Below are positions 26,068 through 34,857 of a DNA stretch of 41,632 nt, in pieces. Under the pieces are notes generated by a model. It was not told the DNA's origin and did not search any database. It saw only the letters and a list, made by a program, of their open reading frames with translations. Each line of letters begins with the position of its first letter. Position 1 is the stretch's first letter. Both the position numbers and the translations under genes were made by a program. Source of the stretch: Bifidobacterium breve (GTDB taxonomy: Bacteria > Actinomycetota > Acidimicrobiia > Acidimicrobiales > Ilumatobacteraceae); NCBI GenBank assembly GCA_945886445.1, contig CAMCZG010000009.1, positions 1 to 41,632 of the forward strand, written 5' to 3'.

Positions 26068-26949
26068 GTGACAGACGTTCTCGTAATAGCCGGGTTATCG
26101 GGGGCAGGGCGTTCTCAAGCTGCTGATGATATTGAAGACCTCGGCTGGTTCGTCATCGACAATCTGCCCACTTCGTTGGTAGAGAAAGTAGTGGAGTTAG
26201 CAAGTTCACCGCTCGACCCGCATTCGCAATTGTGTTTAGTAGTAGGCAACGTGAGCCAGCAAAGCGACATGCTCGAGGTGTTGCGTAATCTTCGTTCCAA
26301 CGGACATCGGGTAACAGTATTATTCCTCGATTCGTCAACAAGCGAGCTAGTGAAACGCTACGGGGCCTCGCGTCGTCGGCATCCGTTAGACAAAGAAAAT
26401 GCATCGCCGGATTCAGTGCAAAGTGTGGGCATTGCGGCACTCATTGAAAAAGAGCGAGCATTGTTGGAACCCGTTAAAGCAGTAGCCGATTTGGTCATCG
26501 ATACCTCGGCACTTACCGTGCACCAGCTAAAAGCCAAATTGGTTGAGATTTTCAGCGACAAAGGTTCAACCGATGCCATACAGGTGGGTTTGGTTTCCTT
26601 CGGTTTCAAGCAAGGCCTGCCGCTCGATGTTGATTTGGTTTTTGATGTCAGATTTTTGCCGAATCCGTATTGGGATGAAACCCTGCGGCCTCTCACAGGA
26701 ATCGATGCATCAGTGAGTACCTACGTGCTGGGAAACCCCATCGCTGAGCAGTTTTTATCTCACCTAGAAGGCATGCTCGAGTTACTCTTGCCGGCCTACG
26801 TGGCAGAGGGGAAAAGCTACCTCTCCATTGCCATTGGCTGTACCGGTGGGCAGCACAGGTCGGTGGCGATGGTGGAACACCTCTCCCACTGGTTCATGGA
26901 AAGGTCGATGCACCCACGGGTTACCCATCGAGACATGCCCCGCCACTAA
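26068..26949 (+). CDS. rapZ: RapZ/YvcJ family nucleotide-binding protein
   Basis: 293 aa. The N-terminal P-loop is GLSGAGRSQAADDIEDLGW, with Arg in the place of the usual Walker Lys, a variant I recall as common in actinobacterial members; FVIDNLP follows. The C-terminal domain has SFGFKQGLP, DLVFDVRFLPNPYW and the signature GCTGGQHRSVAMVEHL. In enterobacteria RapZ is an RNA adaptor for glucosamine-6-phosphate synthase control; in actinobacteria its role is less defined. Neighbouring yvcK and whiA, usual partners in this position, are absent; gap follows instead. Confidence 0.93.
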   Translation: MTDVLVIAGLSGAGRSQAADDIEDLGWFVIDNLPTSLVEKVVELASSPLDPHSQLCLVVGNVSQQSDMLEVLRNLRSNGHRVTVLFLDSSTSELVKRYGASRRRHPLDKENASPDSVQSVGIAALIEKERALLEPVKAVADLVIDTSALTVHQLKAKLVEIFSDKGSTDAIQVGLVSFGFKQGLPLDVDLVFDVRFLPNPYWDETLRPLTGIDASVSTYVLGNPIAEQFLSHLEGMLELLLPAYVAEGKSYLSIAIGCTGGQHRSVAMVEHLSHWFMERSMHPRVTHRDMPRH

Positions 26950-26996
26950 GGTTCTAGAGGCACCGTTTTGGGTGCGGAATGCGAAAGGGCAAATAC

Positions 26997-28007
26997 ATGA
27001 CCATCAAGGTAGGAATCAACGGGTTCGGGCGCATTGGTAGAAACTTCTTCCGCGCTGTTCAGGCATCACAGGCCGATATTGAAATAGTCGCAGTGAACGA
27101 CTTGGGCTCCATCAAGACCATGGCCCACCTGTTGAAGTACGACTCGGTCCTCGGTGTGCTTCCCAACAAAATTACAGCCCTCGAAGACGGCATCAGTGTT
27201 GATGGCAAGGTGCTCAAGGTTCTTCAAGTACGCGACCCGAAAGAGCTGCCTTGGAAGGCGCTTGGTGTAGATCTCGTTATTGAATCAACTGGTATTTTTA
27301 CCGACCGCGACAAAGCAGCAATGCATCTCGATGCTGGCGCTCCACTCGTCATTGTGTCAGCCCCATCCAATGGAGCCGATGCCACCATCGTGTACGGCGT
27401 TAACCACAACGATTTCCAAGCAGGTGTTCACAAGGTCATTTCGAATGCTTCTTGCACCACAAACTGTTTCGTACCGTTAGTGAAGGTTCTCGACGACGCT
27501 TTTGGTGTTGAAGGTGGCCTCATGACCACAATCCACGCCTACACAGGCGACCAAGCCTTAGTAGACGGCCCACACAGCGACTTACGCCGTGCTCGCGGTG
27601 CAGCAATCAACATCATTCCTACAAGCACTGGTGCAGCCCGTGCCACAAGCCTGGTCATGGAGTCAATGAAAGGCAAGCTCGACGGCACATCGTTGCGCGT
27701 TCCGATTCCCACCGGTTCTATTACAGACTTTGTTGCAAACTTGAAGAAACCAGCAACGGTTGAAGAAATCAATGCTGCCTACAAAAAAGCTGCTGAAGGT
27801 GAGCTCAAAGGTATTTTGGAATACACCGATGAGCCAATTGTTTCTAGCGACGTTGTCACCAACCCACACTCATGTGTATTCGACAGTGGTCTCACCATGA
27901 GCATGGGAACCATGGTGAAGGTTCTTGGTTGGTACGACAACGAATGGGGCTACTCAAATCGTCTGGTTGACCTCACGCTGCACGTAGGCAAGAAACTCAA
28001 AGGTTAA
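26997..28007 (+). CDS. gap: Glyceraldehyde-3-phosphate dehydrogenase, type I
   Basis: 336 aa glycolytic enzyme. The NAD loop is GINGFGRIGRNFFRA, with NDLGSIKTMAHLLKYDS after it; the catalytic cysteine C153 is in SNASCTTNCF, and the later WYDNEWGYSNRLVDL closes the fold. The ATG at 26997 is preferred over one 18 nt upstream because it begins exactly at the first beta strand and has an AAAGGG ribosome binding site. pgk begins 2 nt after the stop, followed by tpiA. Confidence 0.98.
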   Translation: MTIKVGINGFGRIGRNFFRAVQASQADIEIVAVNDLGSIKTMAHLLKYDSVLGVLPNKITALEDGISVDGKVLKVLQVRDPKELPWKALGVDLVIESTGIFTDRDKAAMHLDAGAPLVIVSAPSNGADATIVYGVNHNDFQAGVHKVISNASCTTNCFVPLVKVLDDAFGVEGGLMTTIHAYTGDQALVDGPHSDLRRARGAAINIIPTSTGAARATSLVMESMKGKLDGTSLRVPIPTGSITDFVANLKKPATVEEINAAYKKAAEGELKGILEYTDEPIVSSDVVTNPHSCVFDSGLTMSMGTMVKVLGWYDNEWGYSNRLVDLTLHVGKKLKG

Positions 28008-28009
28008 AC

Positions 28010-29125
28010 ATGGCGCGTTTGCCTCTATTAGAAGATCTGGGTGACGTTACGGGTAAGCGCATTTTGTTGCGTACCGATTTCAATGTTCCGATGGAAGGGC
28101 CTGACAATGCTCGAGTTATTACCGATGACTTCCGCATTCGCGCTGCATTGCCAACCATCAACTGGCTCACGTCGCGCGGAGCAACGGTGGTCTGTGCAAG
28201 TCACCTTGGTCGCCCTAAAGGTCAAACAGTAGAGAAGTACTCCATGGCTCCCATTCGTGCGAGGTTGCAAGAATTGGCTCCCGGAGTTGAACTCATGGAG
28301 AACCTTCGCTTCAATGCAGGCGAGGAAGCAAACAGCGAAGCCTTTGTTGCGCAACTAGTGCAAGGTTTCGACATGTATGTCAACGATGCTTTCGGCGCAG
28401 CACATCGTTCGCATGCGTCGGTGTCTGGGCCTCCTCAGACCTTGCCGTCAGCTGCGGGTCGTCTTTTGCAAAAAGAAGTCGAAGTACTGGGTGAGATGCG
28501 TAACCACCCAAAGCGTCCTTTCATCGCCGTTCTCGGTGGAGCAAAGGTCAGCGACAAGTTAGGTGTTATTGAAGCATTGTTGTCAACGGTCGATGCGTTG
28601 GTTATTGGCGGGGGAATGTGCTTCACCTTTCTTGCCGCCAAAGGCATGCCAGTGGGAAATTCCATCTGCGAACTCGATCAGGTAGCTGTTTGTAAGCGTC
28701 TACTTGATGGTCCAAAACCAATTCATTTGCCAGAAGACATCGTGGGTCTCAACGCCGATGGCAACTACGCAACATTTGGCATACGTTTGCCTGAAGGCGC
28801 AAAGGGTCTCGACATTGGCCCGGGTACAGCTGCAGCATTCACCGACGTCATCATGGACGCTCGTACAGTTTTTTGGAATGGGCCAATGGGTATGTTCGAA
28901 GACCCACGCTTCGCTGCTGGCACAAAGACAGTTGCCCAGGCTGTTGCCGATACAAAAGCATTTACTGTTGTTGGTGGTGGCGATAGCGCCGCGGCACTTG
29001 CACAGTTTGGTTTAGACGATGAAGTAGATCACGTGTCTACTGGGGGCGGGGCGTCATTGGAATTTTTAGAACTTGGCGACCTGCCAGGCCTAGCTGCACT
29101 AAGAGGAGCACCAAATGTCCGTTAA
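28010..29125 (+). CDS. pgk: Phosphoglycerate kinase with a shortened N-terminal domain
   Basis: 371 aa; usual bacterial PGKs have about 390-415. Substrate motifs RTDFNVPM and ASHLGRPKG, the hinge region GGAKVSDKLGVIEALL, and the nucleotide motifs FWNGPMGMFED and VVGGGDSAAAL are all intact, so it should be active. Compared with the M. tuberculosis protein as I recall it, roughly 24 residues are missing between RLQEL and the ENLRF strand (here ELAPGVELMENLRF). The stop overlaps the tpiA start by 11 nt. Confidence 0.96.
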   Translation: MARLPLLEDLGDVTGKRILLRTDFNVPMEGPDNARVITDDFRIRAALPTINWLTSRGATVVCASHLGRPKGQTVEKYSMAPIRARLQELAPGVELMENLRFNAGEEANSEAFVAQLVQGFDMYVNDAFGAAHRSHASVSGPPQTLPSAAGRLLQKEVEVLGEMRNHPKRPFIAVLGGAKVSDKLGVIEALLSTVDALVIGGGMCFTFLAAKGMPVGNSICELDQVAVCKRLLDGPKPIHLPEDIVGLNADGNYATFGIRLPEGAKGLDIGPGTAAAFTDVIMDARTVFWNGPMGMFEDPRFAAGTKTVAQAVADTKAFTVVGGGDSAAALAQFGLDDEVDHVSTGGGASLEFLELGDLPGLAALRGAPNVR

Positions 29126-29900
29126 CTCTCGGCGTCCACTCATTAGTGGCAACTGGAAGATGAACCACAACCACTTTGATGCAATTCAATTTGTGCAAAA
29201 GCTTGCGTACCTTGTTACCAAAGAAGATTTCGAAGTGGTAGATGTTTCATTGAACGTGCCCTTCACAGACATTCGTAGCGTGCAAACCCTCATCGATGCC
29301 GACGAATTGCGTTTTCAACTTGGTGCACAGCATTGTCACTTTGAAGATAACGGTGCATTTACTGGCGAGGTGTCGGCAGCAATGCTGTCGAAGCTTGGAG
29401 TAAAGACAGTCATTGTGGGGCATAGCGAGCGTCGCGAGATCTTTGGTGAATCAGACGAAATGATTTTCAAGAAGATTTCCGCGATTGTGAAGTACAACAT
29501 GACTCCCATCATTTGCATTGGCGAAACACAAGCGGAACGCGAATCTGGTGCAACCGAAGAAAAAGTACTTGGTCAATTGCGCTCCGCACTCGCTCAGCGT
29601 TCCCCAGAACAAGTGGGCAAGTTCGTTATTGCTTATGAACCCATATGGGCCATTGGCACAGGGCTCACGGCCACAGCTCTAGATGCGCAAAGTGTTATCT
29701 CAGCTATTCGCAATGAAGTGCTCGTGTTGGCCGGTGCAGAAGCCGCACAGAGCGTTCGCCTGCAGTACGGCGGTTCTGTGAAGTCGAGCAATATTGCAGA
29801 AATCATGGAACAACCCGATATCGATGGGGTATTGGTGGGTGGGGCAAGCCTCGACCCCGATGAGTTCGCACGAATTGTGCGCTACCGTTTACTTGCATGA
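29115..29900 (+). CDS. tpiA: Triosephosphate isomerase
   Basis: 261 aa TIM barrel interconverting dihydroxyacetone phosphate and glyceraldehyde-3-phosphate. Catalytic residues are N13/K15 in SGNWKMNHN, H103 in GHSERREIFGE and E175 in AYEPIWAIGTG; the phosphate loop is LQYGGSVKSSN. It overlaps pgk by 11 nt and the following permease gene by 4 nt (ATGA), so the transporter gene is translationally coupled to glycolysis genes. Confidence 0.98.
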   Translation: MSVNSRRPLISGNWKMNHNHFDAIQFVQKLAYLVTKEDFEVVDVSLNVPFTDIRSVQTLIDADELRFQLGAQHCHFEDNGAFTGEVSAAMLSKLGVKTVIVGHSERREIFGESDEMIFKKISAIVKYNMTPIICIGETQAERESGATEEKVLGQLRSALAQRSPEQVGKFVIAYEPIWAIGTGLTATALDAQSVISAIRNEVLVLAGAEAAQSVRLQYGGSVKSSNIAEIMEQPDIDGVLVGGASLDPDEFARIVRYRLLA

Positions 29901-30883
29901 GCACAACTGAATCGGCCGTGGGCGAACTCGCTGAGTACGTACTCATCGAGAGTAAGTCTCCTGGTCGCCTGGCATGGGAGCGTTTTCGGCGTGACCGTGT
30001 TGCTGTAACCGCGTCTTTCGTTGTTCTCTTCTTTGTGGGCATTGCCCTGTTTGCGCCCCTCGTGTGCAAAGCGCTCGGCATTAATCCACTCACACTCGAT
30101 CGTAAAGCTCTCAACGACTTTGGTCTACCTAATGGTCCATTCGGGGCGATGTCGCGCAAACACTTGCTCGGGGTAGAGCCAGGAACTGGGCGTGATATTT
30201 TGGCTCGCTTGATTTATGGAGCAAGAATTTCGTTGTTAGTGGGTTTTGTCTCCACTCTTTTGACCACGGTCATTGGTGTCGTTCTTGGAATAGTCGCCGG
30301 ATATCGCCGAGGAAAAATTGATGCAATCATCAGCAGGTTCACCGACCTCACCTTGGCCTTCCCATCGCTGTTACTCATCATCGCCCTGACGCGCCCTTTT
30401 ACGCAGCGGTTGGAGTCGTTGGGAGTGCCAGAGGGAAACCCAGCTCGACTCACATACATCGTTCTGGTGCTATCACTCTTTGGGTGGGTGTACGTGGCGC
30501 GTATTGTTCGTGGTCAAACGCTTGCACTGCGTGAACGTGAGTTTGTAGAGGCAGCTCGCGCGAGTGGAGCTGGTCATTGGCATATGGTGTTTAAAGAGTT
30601 ACTGCCCAACATTTGGGCACCCATCATCGTGATTGTGTCGTTGAGTCTGCCTGGTTATGTAGCGGTCGAATCAACACTCTCGTTCCTTGGTGTAGGGCTC
30701 CTTCCGCCCGATGCCTCGTGGGGCGTGATGTTGGGTGACTCTGTGAGGTACTACCGTGCCGACCCCGCCTACCTATTCGTGCCTGGGGTTGCTCTTATTG
30801 TGCTGGTGCTCGCTTTTAACGTGATGGGCGATGGCATCCGAGATGCTCTCGACCCCAAGTCTGATCGCCAGCAACTGGGGTAG
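29897..30883 (+). CDS. oppC: Peptide/nickel-type ABC transporter permease, DppC/OppC family
   Basis: 328 aa inner-membrane protein. The cytoplasmic N-terminus contains SPGRLAWERFRRDRVAVTAS, the OppC N-terminal segment, followed by the first helix. About six transmembrane helices are expected, and the EAA loop that contacts the ATPases is EREFVEAARASGAGHWHMVF. The start ATG overlaps the tpiA stop. It is the first gene of a complete importer; the binding protein, second permease and two ATPases follow. The substrate is unknown. Confidence 0.93.
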   Translation: MSTTESAVGELAEYVLIESKSPGRLAWERFRRDRVAVTASFVVLFFVGIALFAPLVCKALGINPLTLDRKALNDFGLPNGPFGAMSRKHLLGVEPGTGRDILARLIYGARISLLVGFVSTLLTTVIGVVLGIVAGYRRGKIDAIISRFTDLTLAFPSLLLIIALTRPFTQRLESLGVPEGNPARLTYIVLVLSLFGWVYVARIVRGQTLALREREFVEAARASGAGHWHMVFKELLPNIWAPIIVIVSLSLPGYVAVESTLSFLGVGLLPPDASWGVMLGDSVRYYRADPAYLFVPGVALIVLVLAFNVMGDGIRDALDPKSDRQQLG

Positions 30884-30895
30884 GGGTTCGAAGCG

Positions 30896-30924
30896 TTCAA
30901 CTGGTGTTCACTTAGGTATAGGGT
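30896..30924 (+). promoter_or_regulatory. Candidate promoter of the oppA gene
   Basis: TTCAAC at 30896-30901 and TAGGGT at 30919-30924 are separated by 17 bp in the 77-bp gap before oppA. Both hexamers are only partial matches to consensus. A separate promoter would fit the need for excess binding protein. Confidence 0.3.
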
Positions 30925-30960
30925 TATTTACAAGTAGATATCTACATCATGGGGGAAACA

Positions 30961-32769
30961 ATGAAACGTCGAATCATTGGCTTTTTGGGATTAGCTTTGT
31001 CGGCTTCTCTCATCGCTAGCGCTTGTGGAAGTGATTCCAGTAGTAGGGGCCGGAACGCTGTATCAACTGACACGTTTGCATCAACTGACACGTTGGCAAT
31101 ACCGGGAACCGATTCAGGTACACCAACTACAGGTGGAACCATTCATATTTTGAGTCAGCTTGAGCAAGTTACTCACCTCGACCCACAACGTAACTACACC
31201 GGATCCGACTTGGCATTCGCGGGCTCAACTATGCAGCGCACGCTCGTCTCGTATGCGTTCGCGCCCGGTTCTGATGGCTCGCAACTTGTAGCCGACTTAG
31301 CCACCGATATCGGTACGCCAACCGAGGGTGGAAAAGTGTGGTCGTTCACCTTGCGCGACGGCGCCACCTATGAAGATGGCTCTGCAGTGACCTGTGCAGA
31401 TATTGCGTACGGTACATCTCGCGTTTTTGCAACCGACATCATTGTTGATGGCCCAACTTATGCAATCTCGTATCTCGATATTCCACAAGACGCCGATGGC
31501 AATAGCAAATATCCAGGCCCGTACACCGCAAAAGCCGATCAGCAGGCATTATTCGACAAAGCTGTTGCGTGTTCAGAAGATGGCAAGACAATTACCTTTA
31601 CTCTGAGCCGCGTCGTTGCCGACTTTAACTACACAGTGACATTGCTCGCTTTTAGTCCGGTGCCAAAAGCAAAAGACACTGGTGAAAAATACGATATGAC
31701 TCCTGTTTCATCTGGACCATACAAAATCGAATCGTATGAACCCGGCAAGTCGTTGGTACTGGTACGCAATGAAAACTGGTCGAAAGCTTCGGACCCTATC
31801 CGTAACGCATACGCCGATTCCTTTGTATATGAATTTGCATTGGATCCAGCAGTCATCGACGAGCGTCTCATCGCTGATGCTGGAGACGACCAATATGCAG
31901 TAGGAGATGGCGGGTTACAGCCAGAGAATCTGCAGACCGTGTTCACCGATGATCGATTCAAAGATCGTCGCCAAGATGACTACGACCCATATGTATCGTT
32001 CACTGCGTTCAACGTGAAGACAGTTTCATGTGTTGAAGTGCGTCGTGCAGTGTATTTGGGTCTCGACCGCGAGGCGCTACGTACGGCTGGTGGCGGACCT
32101 TACACGGGCGATTTCGCTGACGGTTATATCAAGCCTGCTCTCGCCGATGACTACGCGCCAAGTAAATTGCCCGAAGGTCTCAACACCGACGGAACTCCTA
32201 ACGTAGAAGCAGCTAAAGCTTCCCTTGAGGAGGCGAAGACCAAGTGTCCCGATGTCTATGCCAAGGCAACAGTTGAGGGCTTGAAGTTCTTTCACCCAGA
32301 TACTCCAATATGGCAGAAACTCGTCTCTATCTGGATCGAGTCTTTGAAGGCTGCAGGAATTGTCATTAAGCCAACAGCGGTAGAACCAAGTAAGTACTAC
32401 CCAACAGTTCAAAACGAAGAGACCGATTACGACATCTCCCGCGGAACTTGGGGTCCAGACTGGCCAAATGCGTCAACGATGATTCCTGAATTGTTCTTAA
32501 CAACAGGTGGTTTCAACCTCACTCGTAACGGAGATGATCCGGCCTACAAGCAATTTGAGACCGACACCAAAGCAGCACTAGATGAACTTGATCGTAAGGC
32601 CCAGGGTAAGAAGTGGCAGGCCCTTAACCAGTTCCTCGTTGATCAACTGTGGTCAATTCCTGGAACTTTCACCAAGGCCCAAGATCTATGGGGTTCCAAG
32701 GTGGGCAACGCTTATCGCTGGTCCTCTACCGGATCTTTCCTCTTCGGTGAACTTTACGTAAAGCAGTAA
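30961..32769 (+). CDS. oppA: Extracellular solute-binding lipoprotein, family 5 (peptide/nickel type)
   Basis: 602 aa. The signal peptide MKRRIIGFLGLALSASLIAS ends at a lipobox with C22 as the lipidated residue, so it should be anchored outside the membrane. A Ser/Thr-rich linker follows, including a short tandem repeat. The SBP_bac_5 fold is recognisable from TGGTIHILSQLEQVTHLDP and TPVSSGPYKIESYEPGKSLV to the C-terminal region YDISRGTWGPDWPNA. The ATG at 30961 has a GGGGGA ribosome binding site at 30951-30956; an ATG 12 nt earlier is possible. A strong terminator follows. Confidence 0.93.
   Translation: MKRRIIGFLGLALSASLIASACGSDSSSRGRNAVSTDTFASTDTLAIPGTDSGTPTTGGTIHILSQLEQVTHLDPQRNYTGSDLAFAGSTMQRTLVSYAFAPGSDGSQLVADLATDIGTPTEGGKVWSFTLRDGATYEDGSAVTCADIAYGTSRVFATDIIVDGPTYAISYLDIPQDADGNSKYPGPYTAKADQQALFDKAVACSEDGKTITFTLSRVVADFNYTVTLLAFSPVPKAKDTGEKYDMTPVSSGPYKIESYEPGKSLVLVRNENWSKASDPIRNAYADSFVYEFALDPAVIDERLIADAGDDQYAVGDGGLQPENLQTVFTDDRFKDRRQDDYDPYVSFTAFNVKTVSCVEVRRAVYLGLDREALRTAGGGPYTGDFADGYIKPALADDYAPSKLPEGLNTDGTPNVEAAKASLEEAKTKCPDVYAKATVEGLKFFHPDTPIWQKLVSIWIESLKAAGIVIKPTAVEPSKYYPTVQNEETDYDISRGTWGPDWPNASTMIPELFLTTGGFNLTRNGDDPAYKQFETDTKAALDELDRKAQGKKWQALNQFLVDQLWSIPGTFTKAQDLWGSKVGNAYRWSSTGSFLFGELYVKQ
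31063..31098 (+). repeat. 18-bp tandem duplication in the lipoprotein linker
   Basis: Two adjacent 18-nt units, TCAACTGACACGTTTGCA and TCAACTGACACGTTGGCA, differ at one base. They encode STDTFA and STDTLA in the flexible linker just after the lipidated cysteine. Such in-frame duplications change only the linker length. Confidence 0.85.
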
Positions 32770-32776
32770 ATCTCTC

Positions 32777-32816
32777 AAAGGGGGGTGTCGGCGAAAGTTG
32801 ACACCCCCCTTTTTTA
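32777..32816 (+). terminator. Rho-independent terminator between oppA and oppB
   Basis: A perfect 13-bp stem, AAAGGGGGGTGTC (32777-32789) and GACACCCCCCTTT (32800-32812), with a 10-nt loop, runs into a T tract. It follows the oppA stop by 7 nt and precedes the oppB start, so it probably lets oppA be made in excess over the downstream membrane genes through partial read-through. Confidence 0.93.
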
Positions 32817-32844
32817 TTCCCCGTTGTCGTACCTGAGGATCGCA

Positions 32845-33834
32845 TTGACCACTTTTATTGCTCGTCGCCTTTTATTTGCGCTTGTGCTTCTGGCTGCCGT
32901 TTCGCTGTTCACTTATTTACTTTTCGCGCTTCTACCTACCGACCCTGCTGCTTTAACTTGCGGGAAAAATTGCAAACCTGAACTTATTGAAGCGAATAGG
33001 GTGCGCCTTGGATATGACAAACCCATTTACGAACAGTATGTCCAGTTCGTGAAAGGTATCTTTGCCGGTCGTACGTACGGCACAGGCGATGTTGCATTTA
33101 CTTGCCCTGCGCCGTCATTGGGTTATTCCTTCAATCAACACGAATGTGTGTCGACGTTAATTGGCAAGACCTTCCCTGTCACCGCTTTTCTTTCGTTAGG
33201 AGCATTTATCTTGTGGATGCTGCTCGGTGTTGGCACAGGCACGCTCGCAGCATTGCATCGAGGAAAGTGGCAAGACAGGTTGACATCTGTCGTCACCTCT
33301 ATCGGGGTCAGTCTTCCTACTTTTTATGTCGGCTTACTGGTGTTGTTCTCTGTCGTTATCTGGCTGCAGTGGCTGCCGTTTCCTCACTATGCATCGCCCA
33401 CAGACAACCTGCACGATTTCTTAACCGCAATGATTCTTCCGTGGATCACGTTGGCGGTACTTTCAGCAGCCTCATACACGCGCATTACTCGTAACGGGGT
33501 TTTAGAAGCGATGAATGAAGACTTCGTACGCTTTGGTGTGGCAAAGGGCTTAAAGAACAGAACCGTCATTCGAAAATATGTACTCAGAGCTGCGCTCATT
33601 CCAATTGTCACGATTGCAGGCTTAGATTTTGCAGCGCTACTTGGAGGCGCCATTGTTACTGAGAGCGTGTTTTCATTGCCTGGCATGGGGCGCCTTGCTA
33701 TTCGGTCGGTAACCGATTCCGATTTGCCAGTGCTGGTGGGCACAACGCTCGTTGCGGCCGTATTCATTGTGATGGCAAACACCATTGTTGACATTATTTA
33801 TGGAATTCTCGACCCGCGCGTCAGGTTGAAGTGA
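32845..33834 (+). CDS. oppB: Peptide/nickel-type ABC transporter permease, DppB/OppB family
   Basis: 329 aa from the TTG at 32845. The open frame extends back to a GTG at 32785, but that lies inside the terminator hairpin. The TTG has a GAGG ribosome binding site 6 nt upstream and gives MTTFIARRLLFALVLLAAVS, the usual OppB start with its first membrane helix. The periplasmic loop has cysteines (CGKNC, CPAP, HEC), helices follow, and the EAA loop is NEDFVRFGVAKGLKNRTVIR. It abuts oppD. Confidence 0.92.
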   Translation: MTTFIARRLLFALVLLAAVSLFTYLLFALLPTDPAALTCGKNCKPELIEANRVRLGYDKPIYEQYVQFVKGIFAGRTYGTGDVAFTCPAPSLGYSFNQHECVSTLIGKTFPVTAFLSLGAFILWMLLGVGTGTLAALHRGKWQDRLTSVVTSIGVSLPTFYVGLLVLFSVVIWLQWLPFPHYASPTDNLHDFLTAMILPWITLAVLSAASYTRITRNGVLEAMNEDFVRFGVAKGLKNRTVIRKYVLRAALIPIVTIAGLDFAALLGGAIVTESVFSLPGMGRLAIRSVTDSDLPVLVGTTLVAAVFIVMANTIVDIIYGILDPRVRLK

Positions 33835-34857
33835 ATGAGTAACGTTCCTTTACTTTCAGTAGAGAATCTCAACGTTGAGTTCTCGACATCAGATGGCGTC
33901 GTTCACGCTGTTAACGATGTCTCGTTTTCTATTCAATCGGGAAAAACGTTAGGCATAGTGGGCGAGAGTGGTTCCGGCAAGTCTGTTACGGCTAGCTCAA
34001 TTCTGAAATTAAATACAGGAATTACCGCTTCAACGAGTGGTTCCATCTTGTTCAATGGAAAAGATATTTTAGGTGCCGACGACAAGTCAATTCGCGCCAT
34101 ACGAGGTTCCGAGATTGCGATGATCTTTCAGGATCCTTTGTCTGCGCTGAACCCGTATTACTCAATAGGTAATCAAATTATTGAGGCATACAAAGTTCAC
34201 CACAAAAAAGTGAAGAAGACAGAAGCACGAAAAATTGCTTTAGAAATGTTGCACCGCGTAGGCATTTCTAACCCTGAAGCGCGTATTGATGAATATCCGC
34301 ACCAATTTTCTGGCGGTATGCGTCAGCGAATTGTTATTGCGACAGCACTCATCAACTCACCTCAATTGCTCATAGCGGATGAGCCAACTACGGCTCTTGA
34401 TGTCACTGTGCAGGCGCAAATTTTGGAACTCATGAAAGACATTCAAAAAGAAAATGGCATGGCCATTATTCTCATCACGCACGACCTGGGTGTGGTATCT
34501 GAAACATGTGACGACGTAGCAGTGATGTACGGCGGGCGCATTGTAGAAAAGGCATCCGTTCAAGAGTTATTCAATACGCCCACGCACCCATACTCATTCG
34601 GACTACTTGGGGCCGTACGCAGTCTCGATAACAGCGCAAGGGGAGAACTTCAGACTATTGCAGGGTCGCCGCCATCGCTGCTGAATCTGCCCAGTGGCTG
34701 TTCTTTCTTGCCTCGCTGCAATTATGCCGATGCAACACGGCAGCAGTGCGTCTCTTCGGTTCCGGCATTGCAGAATGTCCTCCCAACAAGTTCATCTTCT
34801 GCGTGCCACTTGCGCGCAGAATCTCTTAATGTTCTGAAGATTAAAGAGCCCTCATGA
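33835..34857 (+). CDS. oppD: Peptide transporter ATP-binding protein, OppD/DppD family
   Basis: 340 aa cytoplasmic ATPase. Walker A is GESGSGKSVTAS, the Q loop IFQDPLSALNPY, the signature SGGMRQRIVIATAL, Walker B LLIADEPTTALD, and the switch His is in LITHDLGVV. The C-terminal oligopeptide/dipeptide region has GSPPSLLNLPSGCSFLPRC. It begins directly after the oppB stop and overlaps oppF (ATGA). Confidence 0.95.
   Translation: MSNVPLLSVENLNVEFSTSDGVVHAVNDVSFSIQSGKTLGIVGESGSGKSVTASSILKLNTGITASTSGSILFNGKDILGADDKSIRAIRGSEIAMIFQDPLSALNPYYSIGNQIIEAYKVHHKKVKKTEARKIALEMLHRVGISNPEARIDEYPHQFSGGMRQRIVIATALINSPQLLIADEPTTALDVTVQAQILELMKDIQKENGMAIILITHDLGVVSETCDDVAVMYGGRIVEKASVQELFNTPTHPYSFGLLGAVRSLDNSARGELQTIAGSPPSLLNLPSGCSFLPRCNYADATRQQCVSSVPALQNVLPTSSSSACHLRAESLNVLKIKEPS

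Noticed and set aside
32785-32844. GTG start for oppB at 32785
   Set aside because: It lies inside the terminator stem, while TTG 32845 has a ribosome binding site and matches the family N-terminus.
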